From the NCBI RefSeq assembly GCF_037392515.1, contig NC_090291.1, positions 18,317,501 through 18,381,500 of the forward strand: DNA of 64,000 nt. Reading direction: 5' to 3'. The DNA is from Haliotis asinina. Taxonomy: Eukaryota > Mollusca > Gastropoda > Lepetellida > Haliotidae. Shown one piece after another: positions 1-14,100 of the stretch; the stretch's first letter is position 1, and every line of letters begins with the position of its first letter. The notes under the pieces were generated by a model. The model made no database searches, was not told where the DNA came from, and worked only from the letters and a program-made list of their open reading frames with translations. The translations under genes and the position numbers were made by a program.

Positions 1-1167
1 GTATACACTCAGAACATGTCCTTGCGACAAGGATTTCAGAGTTTTTTAAGTGGCCATATAGTTATTATTACTACAGTTTCGAATGGGTCCAATATATTGA
101 TCATAATGATACCAGTCACAGTGTAACCGCGCCTTGATAAGGAGAAACATGTTTCTAAAGAATTCTCTGATATGTATTTGGTCTCAATCTACAAACACAT
201 GACTGATATTCTACATGATGCGATTACTTGGTGATCGTGATACGGCTACGATCCAAGCCTTTGAATTCAAAACGGGAATATTGACATTAAAGATCCCAGA
301 AGTGGTTCTTGTCTGTGGCAACAGTCTTATATTCATCTGCTATCCAAGGTAACGATCTTTAAAGTCATAGCTATCTGTGGCATGGCGTTGTTGAATGCAC
401 GAGGGACGTTGTTCATGTTTTCATCAAAGCAACAGGAAGCAGAACCTCAGGAATGAGTTTTATTATTAGTGTCTAACTGCGTGATACACGGTTATTGAAT
501 TACAAGCCAGGGGTAGGACTGACAGAGACATTTGTTGCTAATGAAATTACGTCTACACGAAGTTTCAGGAACCAGTTATTTCGGAAAAGGTCAGATGCTG
601 AGGATATCAATAACATGAGTTTATATTATACTTGATATAAAGGAGAATACGCGAAATGTCTATCACCCAATGTATCCGAAATTTAGTATAAACGAAAACT
701 GAGTACATAAAGGAGATATTCTGTAAAACATTTCTTTATCCTGAAATAGGTGGTGCTTTTTCAAATTTCACCTTTTCCATGGTAGTAACCATTAAATTCA
801 CAAACAGATAAATTTGTAACACGTTATAATTCACGTGGCTCTGGCATAACATAAATACTGGTCGAACTGGTTCCAAAACAATGTTCTCACTAACGAAATT
901 GCATCAAACACTTTGTTGTAATTACGAAGTGAAAAAGTATAGATGTGATGACTGGTGCTGTGCTCTAAAACACACGCGCCATCGTGACCATCAATACGAT
1001 GACGACGTGTCATTTGAAAACTTATGAATGTAGTTGTAAGCAGAGTTGGTCGATTGTACGAACACTGGTCTGTATTCCGTTAATTCCGACGCCTAGAGTG
1101 GCATAGTCATTCTTCAGTGAGTCTTGTCACTTTTTATTACTTTTTCCCTTTTTCTAAATTGAACTCC
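1..1167. repeat. Direct duplication, copy 1 (1.17 kb, cut by window edge)
   Basis: This block matches 2042-3208 in the same orientation with only scattered substitutions and one-base indels; the last 100 bases are somewhat more diverged. Both copies stop being alike after the shared GAACTC. Because the window opens at the first matching base, the duplication may extend further left. Open frames here (for example 831-1013 on the minus strand) recur in the second copy and look non-coding. Confidence 0.93.
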
Positions 1168-2041
1168 ACATTGTTGTTAAACCTAGACAGTCTGTACTTT
1201 CCAAAAGGTTCAGTCTATGAATGTTTGTTACGACGGCGGGAACCACACTGATTTTGCTTGAATTCACAGCAATATCCAAACAGATGCGCAGCATGTCTTT
1301 ACTGTCATATTCTATTCCTGTTAGTTTTTGGTTTTAGGAGGACTGTGAACATTTCAGAGAAATTAGTTATTTTTATATCAAGACATATCTGCTTCATGTT
1401 AGAGGGAAGACGAAAGTGGTAAAGCTCTTAGACCTGCTCCTCCTTGTGACACTAAGAAACACGGATGACGTCTTAAAACAGCAACATTAGGTGGATCAAG
1501 TATTTCTGTGGTGTAACAACATAATGTAACAGAATGTTTTTCATATCTCTTCGCCCAATATAATTTCATTGTGTAAGGTGAAGTGCGGAAGTTAACCATA
1601 CTATTTAGAAGATATTTATAGTCTGTAGTTCTGTGCACAGAGCGCTATCAGAAATTCTTTGGAAGGGTGACCGTGTTTTACAGCTTGACTCCTGAGAGTT
1701 TGAAGATGTACAGTTCTGGGCCAAGATTTTCGAAGTTCTATTACCGGTAAGGTAATCATAAGTGCCATTCATTAACATTAACTTACGACTATCCTTCGAG
1801 CTAACAGAGCTTCGAAGATCTAGGCCCTGCTTCACAACGAACCACAAATGTATTCCTACCTTAGGCATGTGAGTTCAAAACTGCCTTTGTTTACCCAACG
1901 GAATATTGTTACCAGGAGGATAAATATTGTTACCAGGGGGATAAATATTGTTACCAGGGGATAAATATTGTTTCCATTAACCATCTAGCGCCTCCAAGGC
2001 AGCACGGAGGCAGCATCCGGGTAAATAATATCAATCATGTT
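1168..2041. other. Spacer between the two duplication copies
   Basis: These 874 bases separate the two copies and have no counterpart after copy 2. I see no gene. Near the right end (about 1900-1978) there are three tandem units of roughly 21 bp built on ATAAATATTGTTACCAGGGG. Confidence 0.5.
1900..1978. repeat. Short 21-bp tandem repeat, about 3 units
   Basis: The phrase ATATTGTTACCAGG followed by a G-rich GGATAA linker repeats about three times with small length differences in the G run. It is a small minisatellite with no coding signal. Confidence 0.8.
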
Positions 2042-3208
2042 GTATACACTTAGAACACGTCCTTGCGACAAGGATTTCAGTGTTTTTTAAGTGGCCATAT
2101 AGTTATTATTACTACAGTTTCGAATGGGTCCAATATATTGATCATAATGATACCAGTCACAGTGTAACCGCGCCTTGATAAGGAGAAACATGTTTCTAAA
2201 GAATTCTCTGATATGTATTTGGTCTCAATCTACAAACACATGACTGATATTCTACATGATCCGATTACTTGGTGATCGTGATACGGCTACGATCCAAGCC
2301 TTTGAATTCAAAACGGGAATATTGACATTAAAGATCCCAGAAGTGGTTCTTGTCTGTGGCAACAGTCTTATATTCATCTGCTATCCAAGGTAACGATCTT
2401 TAAAGTCATAGCTATCTGTGGCATGGCGTTGTTGAATGCACGAGGGACGTTGTTCATGTTTTCATCAAAGCAACAGGAAGCAGAACCTCAGGAATGAGTT
2501 TTATTATTAGTGTCTAACTGCGTGATACACGGTTATTGAATTACAAGCCAGGGGTAGGACTGACAGAGACATTTGTTGCTAATGAAATTACATCTACACG
2601 AAGTTTCAGGAACCAGTTATTTCAGAAAAGGTCAGATGCTGAGGATATCAATAACATGAGGCTGTATTATACTTGATATAAAGGAGAATACGCGAAATGT
2701 CGATCACCCAATGTATCCGAAATTTAGTATAAACGAAACTGAGTACATAAAGGAGATATTCTGTAAAACATTTCTTTATCCTGAAATAGGTGGTGCTTTT
2801 TTCAAATTTCACCTTTTCCATGGTAGTAACCATTAAATTCACAAACAGATACATTTGTAACACGTTATAGTTCACGTGGCTCTGGCGTAACATACATACT
2901 GGTCAAACTGGTTCCAAAACAATGTTCTCACTAACGAAATTGCATCAAACACTTTGTTGTAATTACGAAGTGAAAAAGTATAGATGTGATGACTGGTGCT
3001 GTGCTCTAAAACACAAGCGCCATCGTGACCATCAATACAATGACGACGTGTCATTTGAAAACTTATGAATGTAGTTGTAAGCAGAGGTGGTCGATTGTAC
3101 GAACACTGGTCTGTATTCCGTTCATCGCGACGCCTAAAGTGACGTAGTCATTCTTCAGTGAGTCTTGTCACTTTTTATTACTTTTTCCCTTTTTCTAAAT
3201 TGAACTCT
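2042..3208. repeat. Direct duplication, copy 2 (1.17 kb)
   Basis: Second copy of the block at 1-1167, same orientation. The very high identity implies a recent duplication. The right boundary is sharp: copy 1 runs into CACATTGTTG and copy 2 into TGAAGCCTG. Confidence 0.93.
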
Positions 3209-3387
3209 GAAGCCTGTTAATGTGATTTCCCAACACAATGTTGAATTGAATCCACATATTTTTCGGTGATTTAGTTATCTGGGAATTTCATTCCATTCAG
3301 AAACACGCGAAGCTAATATTATAAAAAAAATAACAAATATCTATCTTCAAATTCAAGTCGTAGAGGTTCTTTGAATATATACCTAGT

Positions 3388-3542
3388 GTAATCGGTATCA
3401 AATAAAGTGCAAACGTCTAATCAGTATCAAGTAGAGTGCAAACGTCGACTCAGTATCAAGTAAAGTGCAAACGTCTAATCAGTATCAAGTAAAGTGCAAA
3501 CGTCTAATCTGTATCAAGTAAAGTGCAAACGTCGACTCAAAT
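3388..3542. repeat. 29-bp minisatellite, about 5 units
   Basis: The unit GTATCAAGTAAAGTGCAAAC followed by GTCTAATCA or GTCGACTCA is repeated five times. The two spacer variants (CTAATC and CGACTC) are interleaved, which suggests replication of mixed unit types. No protein signal. Confidence 0.9.
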
Positions 3543-4487
3543 GTAGCGATCAGCTGTATAACCAGTAATATTTTCAGTTCACATGTATAGCTGTTGGGAC
3601 ATAGATAATTGGGATGAATCGAAACACTAATTGAAACAAATGTGGTGACGGTTTGATGCTTGGGTGTGGCTACATTCAATGTTTTATGATGGAGAATAGT
3701 CCTCTGTTTTCATGCGGCCCAGAAGTGATCACAACATTATTCATGGTGATGCATATTGACTTCATCCCGAGAACGATAATTTACGAAACGGACATGAGTC
3801 ACTCGAAATAGCACGAAAACACGACGTCTAGGATATCCGTCGAGGTTCAAACAATCAAGTTCTTTCTTTTCTGATAAGCCCCACAGCACGGGATGATTAC
3901 AACAATGTCAGAGTTCAACACAAGGCAAAACGGATTCATCCATCTGTTCACGGGACGTTACATTGCACAAACGGCAATGTGAGAAAAGCACCACCTGTTT
4001 ATTTATGTTTTTTTGCATATGTTTTTTTTATATACTTGTTGTCTCAAGGAAGTGGAAGGAATTTTGGCAACTTTATATTTTGATGCCAGAACCGAGAAAA
4101 ATGGTAGCCAGAAAGTCACTCTTATGGTCTGGGAAGGTATTATTCAACAGCACCTTGAACATTTAAGGCAAGGTGTATTGAAACTGTAAGCTCATCGACA
4201 TCTAGGCATATGTCCTTTTCAAACTGTACTGTATTTCAAAATCTAATTCTGTCGAGCATCGGATGACGCTTACATGTCAGCACAAGTACTATCTGAAAAC
4301 AATACTCCAATCTCCGTCAACAGAGCCAAAACATTTCTCCCTTGTCCCAGTTCTAACCCCTTCTTGCCTTTTCGCCAAACTCTTGAAATATTCACATAAT
4401 GTTCGGAAACAATATCTTAATAACGAGATGAACTATCACGACTATGTGATTAGTTGATGCTTGAAATGAAATAACCATCAATAGAAG
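3543..4487. other. Gene-free stretch
   Basis: Only short open frames occur here, without a recognisable domain, splice-linked partner or repeat. I see nothing further. Confidence 0.4.
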
Positions 4488-4552
4488 TGAGTGAGTGAGT
4501 TATCATTTACCTTCACATCGGCGATATTTCAGCCATATCGTGACGAGAACAA
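4488..4552 (-). repeat. SINE fragment, family 3 tail
   Basis: A (GTGA)n run is followed by a stretch reading CACATCGGCGATATTTCAGC. This is the reverse complement of the tail seen three times at 57.16-57.50 kb (ATTGCCGATGTGACGTTAA then a TCAC run). It is a truncated SINE 3-prime end on the minus strand. Confidence 0.6.
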
Positions 4553-5884
4553 TCTAATTTCAATGTGAAAATCAATAAAGTTAGAACATAAAAAAAACTC
4601 TCGTCGAAACACAGTAAAAATACTATCTACAGTATCACAGATACGCTGTCGTAAAATTAAATGACTACAGGCAGTACAAAATAATAATGGGATATAGATC
4701 ACCAACAACTGAGCCATCCATAAAAAGTAAACCTTTTTAGCTTGTAGTTAGTCGGTTTCGTTGTCTTGCCATAAATGAAGGTGCCTAATTATATTTTCCG
4801 AACGGAACTTAAAACATCTCAGATTATGTTTTCCAGAAAAATGGGATTGGCAATGTAGATGATGGAAAGAGAACTTACCCCAATGTCCATGACATATGTC
4901 TACATTGTCATTTGGAAAACCGTACATTAACATATTCCACTGTATCAGGATGGAAAAGATTAAAATGCACTTTAATTCTCATCAGCAACGTTTGTTGCGT
5001 CTGACTTCTATATGTAATATTGAACCATTCTATTTCACAACCGAATCCATGACATATACGGTGTTGGAGAATACTAGCACCCTTTACAACGCATAAGTCT
5101 TAGGCTGATGTCGATCTCAAATAATGGAAATATTGTGAAGCTGTTTCATTTAGTGCTTGTCACACAGTTTCATACTCTAGCCAATGTATAATCAAATGTT
5201 TTATCAGAAAAGTAAACTATGAAGTGTCTGTCACGAAAGGATAACACAAAACGCAAAACGGAAACTACGACTCCGAAAGACGAAACCCAGTCACTGAGAA
5301 ACTCTTGGGTACGGATAACACAAAATGCACAACGAAAGCTACCTTCCCGAAAAACGAAACCCAGTCACAAAGAAACTGGGGTACTTTGCCTTCGTTGTTA
5401 CCCTTGCTAAGAATGATGGTGGAGTTCCTTTACATTATTTCTCAGACCAGTGTCTCATTTCTTTCAGATATTTCGTAATGACGATTCTCGGTTGTGTGTC
5501 GTACACGACGGTACCTTTACCCACCATTGTGCAGAGCGAGACAGACGTTAGAACAGATGGTACAGATAAACGTTTGTAAACTGTCATCCATTATGACAAA
5601 AGTGATGACACACACCTTCATTGGCTGTAACATTGCAGCGATTTGTTGTATATTAATTGTATATATAACAAACTGTAAACACAAACATCATATATTGGCA
5701 ACTGACTACCTGCGAAAGCAAAATCACTAGTGTCTACTCATATCAATTATATCAACACGAGATGATGAAGCTGTCCGAGATTTTTCCATGATATTTTTAC
5801 CCTTATCAACACGTGTAACATATGTTATATTTGGGATAACACTCTCTTAGTAAAGAGCAAATTCTAGCACGTTGTTGAGTTGAG
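4553..5884. other. Gene-free stretch
   Basis: No supported gene. A short imperfect internal duplication is visible around 5235-5370, where two segments share CACAAAA(C/T)GCA(A/C)AACG(G/A)AA and a following ACGAAACCCAGTCAC phrase. Confidence 0.4.
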
Positions 5885-5972
5885 TCCCATCATGGATTCG
5901 AACCCACACCCTCCAAGTCAGGTACCTGATCGCCACAAAGTCAGCCGTCTAATCCGTTCAGCCACCACGAGT
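5885..5972 (-). repeat. tRNA-Ser/Leu-like relic (SINE head or tRNA pseudogene)
   Basis: Read on the minus strand, the stretch starts GTGGTGGCTGAACGGATTAG, resembling the D-arm and box A of a class II tRNA. It then has a long variable-arm-like segment and a B box reading GGTTCGAATCC. The T stem beyond GG/CC does not pair well and no acceptor stem closes convincingly, so it is unlikely to be a working tRNA. A tRNA-derived SINE head is the likeliest origin. Confidence 0.4.
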
Positions 5973-7500
5973 GTTGATATCACTGATATCAGTAGACACG
6001 AAGGTGAGATTCTGTTATCATCAAAAATCATTCTTCGTGAGTTTTCAATGAAAAGTTCATCTCTCAGCACTGTACCACCATCTGTTCCATGAACTATCAT
6101 GAAGTTCATAACGTCATATCATTGACAGGGCATTGTACAAAATCTACTGTCAAAACGATCTCTCCTTGGAGGTATATGGTCTCACACGAGCGATATCTAT
6201 TGTGGATGATTAGTACAAATTAACCTATAGTATCAGTGTTACAGACAGAGAGACATAATAGTTATTATTGTGTCGCGTGAATGTACATATTGATCAAAAT
6301 GTCAGGAGTAAAACAACATAGTTTCTGCAGACACCAGACAGGATGACTAATGGGACACACTAGATAATGTGCGCGTAAGAAGTCATTGGTTGCCAGCAGC
6401 TGGAATGCTATCGATTGAAACTTTAACCAAAGGTTTGAAGTTCGGAAAAAAGATCATGGATATAATATTTTCGAGTTTGCGTTACTCATATCGAAAACCT
6501 GGAAAATTAGGTACCTTGAAAATTTCCTGGTATACGGTATCTAGTATCTGGAATGAATCGTCAAAGAATGTTCAAATGTCCAATGAGCACATATTATAAA
6601 CAACAGAATACCCAGAATGAGTGAGAGCGGATATTCCAGTTCAAATGTCGGACATTCCAGTATCCAAGTGGGAAATAGTGGTCTAAAAGTTGGCAAAACA
6701 TCATATCTCTAATTATAGTACAGTTGTATTTCGATAACCAATTGGTCATGACCGTCATAGATATTCGGTTAAAACGGGTGCGAGATGATTGTGACGACAT
6801 GAAACGAAGTAGATGAATTAATGAGTTTAGTTTTATGCCCCTTTTAGCAATATTACAATGTAACGCGGAGGACGCCAGAGAAATTGGGTTAACGCATTGT
6901 GTCCATACCGGAAAACGAACGTTTGTCTTATGTAGGACTAGCGAACGCTTTGTCTGTTGGGCTACCCTACCGCCGGAACGAAATAGAACTATCCATACGT
7001 TATAGTCACCTTATCAAATACAAATATTGGTCTCGTTTTCCAACATTACAGTTTATACATATAAGTGTATGAAATGATATGCTTACAGTCATATACATGC
7101 AACATTTACATCAGCACGAAACACGGTTCAATAAAGTATGATTGATCTAATGCAGTTTAAATTTCAAATATAATCATAATTTAGCAGTTTGTTTCACATT
7201 TTGTAATAATCATTATATTCGGGCTTTTAACGTAACAGGATTCAGATGGGTAATGTTGCTAATTTGGATGCGTACAAATGTCTTTTTGCGCGGCAAGGAG
7301 GTGTGTAGCAAAGGAATAGAACAGCTCTAAATGATAATTATCACCATCATTATAACGTTATATCGTTATGTGGTATTTAATCTCTGGCACATACTACAAC
7401 CATCACAAGAGACATTTACCAATACTCTTGTATTTCATGTATATATTTCAGAATCATGTGTATATTTCAGAATCAGATATTCGCAGAAATCGATATACAA
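5973..7500. other. Gene-free stretch
   Basis: No domain-bearing frame, splice-linked exon or clear repeat was seen. The open frames are short and unrelated to known families as far as I can judge. Confidence 0.4.
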
Positions 7501-7518
7501 TCTCCCTCTCTCACTCCC

Positions 7519-7549
<31 letters not shown>

Positions 7550-7550
7550 A
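7501..7550. repeat. (CT)n microsatellite
   Basis: A pyrimidine-only run dominated by CT dinucleotides with a few C-rich interruptions. The Ser/Leu-rich open frames across it are by-products of the repeat. Confidence 0.95.
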
Positions 7551-7739
7551 CAGGGTACATAACCAAGTGCATATATGTGTGTATACATACATACGAAGTC
7601 ACTGAGCTGGATGTTTACTTCCCATGAATTAATCACGAATTAGTCCCTCGTGAGCGTGCTCACTTTCAGCAAGATATTTCTCAGGTGTATTTCAAATACA
7701 AATATCGTGTTACCTTATCATATTCAACATAAGTATCTC

Positions 7740-8150
7740 CCACTTATGAAGTAACCAGAAGCAACCACATCGGTTTGACATGAAAGCCCATAAATACCAA
7801 GGACACGAATGTCAATAAATACCGTGGTATGAAAGCCCAAAACTACTATGTAGAAAGTCAGTAAATACTGTGGTAGGGAAACCCATAAACAATATGGTAG
7901 GAAAGCCCACAATGTTCCATGGTTGGATAGCCCATGGTTGGAAAGCCAGTACACACCAGACTAGGTGGAAAGGTCCCTAGACATCATAGCAGGAAAGCCC
8001 ACACTAAGCATGATGGAAAGTCCATTGTCAGCTTGGTAGGAAGGTACATTGTCAGCATGATCGGAAATGTCATAAAAAGTCCATAAACACCGTAGCAGGA
8101 TCGCCAATGAATACCATAGCTCGAACGGCAGCAGTGAGTCTGGTATGAAA
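7740..8150. repeat. Degenerate ~30-bp minisatellite
   Basis: A phrase like GGTAGGAAAGCCCATAAACA recurs about a dozen times at roughly 28-35 bp spacing with many substitutions and indels. This looks like an old, decayed tandem array. No coding function is evident. Confidence 0.7.
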
Positions 8151-11100
8151 TCCCACTGACTCCACTAAATGACAGCTAAGGCTATGCCAGAAACACTCTC
8201 TGTAACCTCACAGTTATCTCACTAAGACAATGACCAAGTTGAGAAACCATCGGTGAAATAGTCATTAACTGATGATGGATGTGTTTAAGGTTGGGAGGAG
8301 AGAAAACAAAAGCTGATGTAGATGAATGCGAAACCAACAAGAATCAACTCTAAGACTCCCGAGCATTCAGATGGAAATATATAGGCACTGCGTCGTAGAA
8401 TACTCAAATGTAACTGTAAGATAACTGAGCAAACCCGTTGCGAAGATTCCGCTGTATAGACGCTCTCTGACATGGGATTCCTAATAGCAAGAGATATTTG
8501 TACAGGATCGATACCCTCTGACGTACACAAACAAAGATGACATATGCAGCCTCAGCTTTGGGTGAACCTAATTAGCAAATTATGGAAGAATCTCCATGCA
8601 CGGCTCCGTACAAATCTCCCTAACAAGCAATCACTAGGGCATTCCTCGACATACATGTTTGTAAGCGTATGCTTGATCTCGTTGGTGACGTATTCACATA
8701 ATTTACTGAGACATCTTCTGTAACAAAGACATTAGAAGCTCTTTGAGGCATGACACACTCTTCCCAGAACAAATCCATCAATAAGTGGATGTCACTAATT
8801 ACCAAGTATTTGGCCTAGGACGGTGAACATGGATCCTGCCGAGTCCTCCACAAGAATCATTGACTATTGATCTTACAGTGAAGAGCCACGGCTGTTCCAT
8901 AACGGTTGAGCTGTGTACGACGCTTTTCCAGGCGTAGTCGCGTACGGCTGTGCGACAGGGCGGTCCCGTGGGACAGTTGCTACCTTTCATAGGTACAACA
9001 CCTGACCTGTATGTTTTAATGGTCATGAAAATTTGATCATGCCATACCAACGGATAAATACCATCTGAAGAATTCTGAAATCATTGGCAACAAGAGAAAC
9101 TCAGCTGTGTGGAATCGATGATGTTGAGAGCTTGCATTATGGTGGATATGACAGATTGTTTCATGTGAAGGGATTAGTGTCCATTGCGAAATGTGTTCTG
9201 GTGTTAATGTTGTGGATATGTCGTGATGTTGGCACACTTGTGCAGCTTGTCATGACAGGAAGAAGAGGTAATGTATTTGAAATTCCATCAAAAGTTTCAA
9301 CACGCATCTTTATCAAGTAATTCATATTGTGGGTTGATGCGCCAACTTCACTTAACTTTAGGTACGCCAAGCTCGATGTGTTAACGTTCAGGTTTGTACA
9401 CTGTAATCACTGGAACATGAGACTATTAGACAAGGTCAGCCGGACTATCTCTGTCTTTATGAAACGTCCTTTACCTAGACAGTCATTATGTATTGACAAA
9501 ATGATTACGGCAAGCGTGCTTGAAAGCGAAATTTGCTGGCAAGATGGAAGCGCTTTCAGACATGTTTTGCCACTTATGGTATGTCCTTTATAGCACGTGC
9601 ATGTAGATATGATTGGTTCAGTAAATGCTGTGAATATGTCATGGGATGACGTCAATAACCCTTCAGTGCTAGGAGATTTAAAACAAAAATCAATTCTCTT
9701 TCGAAATTAAACATCTATAGGACTAGATGATGAACAGGATAATCAAATAAACATAAACAGAAACATCAAGCTCAGAAAATTGCACCAAGCTAGTATGCAC
9801 ATGCTCTGTATGTTTTATGCACTCCAACAAACTGCGCTCCCACACAATCAATATATGTGCTAATTTAGGACTTAATAATTGAATTGCTCTACTGCCTGAG
9901 GAAAATTAGGATCAAGTAGCGCGTTGACACACCTGCTTGGATACCTGCTTTGGATACATGGTAAGTCGATTATGTCCGCGAGCATTGGCAAGTCCACCTT
10001 TTGTGAGAGTGTCTTGGTATGGACATGATAGTGAGAGTTTATAATTAAGCTCTGTTATTTCGGTGGACCCCGAACAAGTGCGCCTGGAAGTCAGTAGCAA
10101 GTTTTGTCAATGCCGTCTACCCAATCCCAGGTATGTCAGTTCTGATTATGACATCGAGAGTTAACTATTAAGTTAATTAATTTTATCGGTGAGTCCGTAA
10201 CGTGTTCATTCTATTTCCAAAACTCCTTGACAAGTCGTGTTTGCGTCAAGTATTTTAATTAGTCATTTCAGATCCTGATAGTGTACATGTCCGTGAGTCG
10301 TGTGATGAATACTCAGTAAGAGTAATTCCGGTTCATACCTCCTTGTTTTTAGCAACTATAGATAGCAAAGAGTTTCTTGTTGGAAGTCGCAACTTAGTTA
10401 ATATGCAATGTATCGCAATCGTCTAAGCATGGGTCTTTGTAAGGGACATAATGCTTTATAGTTGTGGACCTTTCACTACAAAGAGTGTTTTCTGAGCATA
10501 TCTAACATGCTTTTTTTCTGTCACACGGAGCAACGGTCTGGTCAGTGTTTGTCTAAATGAACCAGGAAATGAGTTGCTGTAGTAACTACCAGGACACAAT
10601 GACTGAGTGGAAATGCATTCTTAGACCATTTTAAGAAGAGTTCGCAGACAAGAAACAGAGTCTAATGCGTTGCGATCGATGAATTGGATTTTGTTTCGAG
10701 AGACTGGCCAATTAGACAAAGGTGCTAGTGAAGCCTGGTTCTCTGATCGCACACGTTGGACGGAAAGGATGAAGCCGTTCCTGTATTGATTACCTATGTC
10801 ACAAGGGAGTCACACATCAGCTCAAATGTTTGTTCTTGCTCTATAAAGACACAGGACATATTTTCTTCCTTGTGGGTATTTCTCCTACATCAAAACTTTT
10901 GTCTGAAAAATTTGTCCTCGTTAGACGAGATACTTTTTTATCTAGACGTATATAATTCGTTAATGCAGTAAGGCTGCCTATCGTGAAATTCCTATGAAGG
11001 ACTTTATTCCATAAAGAATTACATAGAACATGTACCCTAATCCTCATTTCGTCACCGAATGGCATCTTTGCTGTGTGCATGTCTACAGTGTATGTACACA

Positions 11101-14100
11101 GTTTGGTTAACTGTTGTCGAAGTAGTGCATTCTTTTTTGTGAGTTTGAGCATTCACACCAAAACTTGCACTTCGGAAAATTCTGTTTCAAAATTCAAATC
11201 AAATATTTCATATTTGCTTATTTGGCTTGTGGCGCTAGCTTCCTTCATCACCGGTACAGCTATTTGAACACAAGAACATCATTACGTTCTATAATGCTTT
11301 ATAGTTGTGGACCTTTCACTACAAAGAGTGTCGTCCGTGTGATTTCTTTTAAATACTTCTAGTTTGACACGCCAAGCAGTCATTGTATATTTATACTGCT
11401 CTGAAATGCATCACCACCATTTGATTTGATTTGCTTTGTGGAGCACGGCGCCTTTGGAAGTCATACGAACCGGTATAATTCAATAAAGACCCTTCGAAAC
11501 GTATCCAAAAATAGTTTACCCTACATAGCATCACGCTGCCATCAAAGTGACAGATTGTTCAAAAGGACGGTTTTGTCACGGCAGAACTGCATTTTTGCAA
11601 CATGCATGTGTTTAGAGTCGTAAAAAGAATCATTTTCAAGGAAGAGGGATTCTATAGTGATTATATACTACTGATTTTGATTTTGTTAGGAAAACATATT
11701 GAAATCTGACATCGGATGTCTCATAGCATACTAGAATCTGCTGCCATGTGCCTTCATACTATCGTCCAATCGTGTGTATATCCACGGTATATTCGCCTTT
11801 CAATCCACCGTGTCCTTCTCTGCACAATGCTTGTTTCCGCTGGTTCATATATTCACATGATTGATCACTGGTTCGTTTGTATATCCACTAGTTTGCTTGT
11901 TCACATTATCAACTACTGGTCGGTAGATTCTTGTTACGACCTCCAGGTAGATTTCATCCCCCTTATATCTCACGGCCGTTTTCAAATTTTCGCCCCGTCT
12001 GTTGCTTGTCCTGCACCCATAGGCGGATGGACACTTAGTGCTTATTTTCTAAAATGGCTGAGACGCTAATTTACTCACAGAGTCAGCAAATTCAGAGACC
12101 GCCCAAATCCCTAAACCATTTATAATGACGTATACAAAATTCATTTGTTCTGAGTAATACTGTCAGATCGCAGAGGCTGTTGGTTTCAAAGACCGCTGTT
12201 ACTTCTGGAACACAGCCTGGTAGATCATGGTGACATGGTAACATGAAACGAACCATCAATTTTTAAAGAAAGAAAAGCATTTCCTTGTGATCGATCAATG
12301 AAAGCTCACACGGTATGTTGCTGTGTAAGAGTAGTTTTTCGCAAGAGCTTCCTGTCAGAAGCATCCGTTTTAAATCCAGATAATGCATGCAACATTATGA
12401 AAGATTGAACTTGCTTTTAGAACGAAAACGACAGATTTCAGTGAGCGGGATAGACATCGCTTCCTCGTTGCATTTGACGATGTATAAACGTAATACAGTC
12501 TTAAATAACGAGAAAACGGTATTTTGCTTGTGTTCTTCGGAACTCTTCCTGGCTACAGCATTCACTTCGAGCTGTAAATACTATATTTTAAGGTGAAAAC
12601 GTTTACAAATCATTGTATGTTCGAGAACCAGGTGACAAATTATGCCGAAAGATCTACGTATAATCGGGCTTGTTCGGGGCGATAAGCAACCAAATGAAGT
12701 TAAAATATTCCGTGTTGAAAACGTCACGTTCACCGTACAAAATGAATTTGTTTTCAGAGATCTGGTGACAAGGTACAATTAACGGAAGCTGTAGCAGACA
12801 TCAGTTCCAAGGCGCCTCCACACCTTGTTCGCTGGAAGTATTTACAAGCTGAGTCAATAACGGAGACACAGACCGGAATTAGAAGAGTGATCAGCGCTTG
12901 TGTGCAGATTCCTACTGATAAATGTGTTCACCAAGGAAAGATTAATACATTGATACACTCTGATCATTAATCAATGTCCCGGCAAGATTGTGGAAAGGGG
13001 TACAAATTCAGGTCTGGCAAGTGACAGTGCTCGCGCTTGCGACAAGCTTACAAGATACACTGTCTAACAGGATAGAGCAATAGCAAAGTGAGGAGCAATG
13101 ATTCTGTGACGTGTACATAACCTAGAATGGAGAAGGAGGTCTTACATAATTAATGATCAGCGCGATAACGGTAGCCAACAGTTGACAAAGTCAAGAAATA
13201 TATCGACATTAGTGTATGCTATATGTGTATATGTTACAATGAATGTCATGTGAGGAGGTCATGTATTGATTCCCTAAAGAATGAAATACAAACAGTTTGT
13301 TTGGTAATTTTGACCAAGGTTATTCTACACTGGTTCTATTTTGTCACCAAATCCATTTTCTTGATTCGATGGCAGTTCAAATTTTCCTACTAATATCGTA
13401 TTGCATTGGTTTCCGCAATAAAAAGACGAAATGTTGTTTCTTCACGAATGGTGTATGGCACATGCTGTGCAAAATCGACAAGAACGATTTTAGCGTTGGG
13501 CAGAATGTGAAATGGTGAATTGTTAATAGTTATTGTCACAGTGTGCGGCATCAAGGCAGCTACTTTATTACCATAAATATTCCTGATTCTGAGGTAAATT
13601 GCCATGTTATTATGGTTGTCGACCATGTTCATTTCGATGAATAGGAAAAGTTCTCGGTGTCAGTTCCCATATAAAGATTGAATCACACACCTGGAGCGTC
13701 ATGGATTTGTCAAGAGAGTACAAGCTTGGTGACATTTCATTTGAAATCATTTCACCCGAAGCTGATACCATGTCTGATATTTGGATACAACCTCAACGAT
13801 GGCCACAGGTACACTACCATTATATCTTACAGCTCAGACAGAGAGTGTAAACACTGCAATCTCGATTAATCTGTGAAACATCAGTGACATATATTAATCG
13901 TCAGAGACAGAGGTTTGAATGCAACACTTCTGGTGAACACCACTATAAGCATCACCTGAGAGTGTCGGGTTTCAACACAACGCCTTGGATGTTACTGATC
14001 AGAGCGTAGACTAGGAACACAGTGCCACTGGAGATCAAAGAAAATCAGTTGAAGGTTACAGTACAGGTTGTGAAGTTTTAACACATGAGCCAATGATCAA

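Noticed and set aside
7331-7627. 98-codon frame with Ser/Leu repeats
   Set aside because: By-product of the CT microsatellite.
10841-11152. 103-codon minus-strand frame
   Set aside because: No recognised family and no splice context; consistent with chance.
11716-12069. 117-codon plus-strand frame
   Set aside because: No domain, no neighbours, and within a featureless flank.
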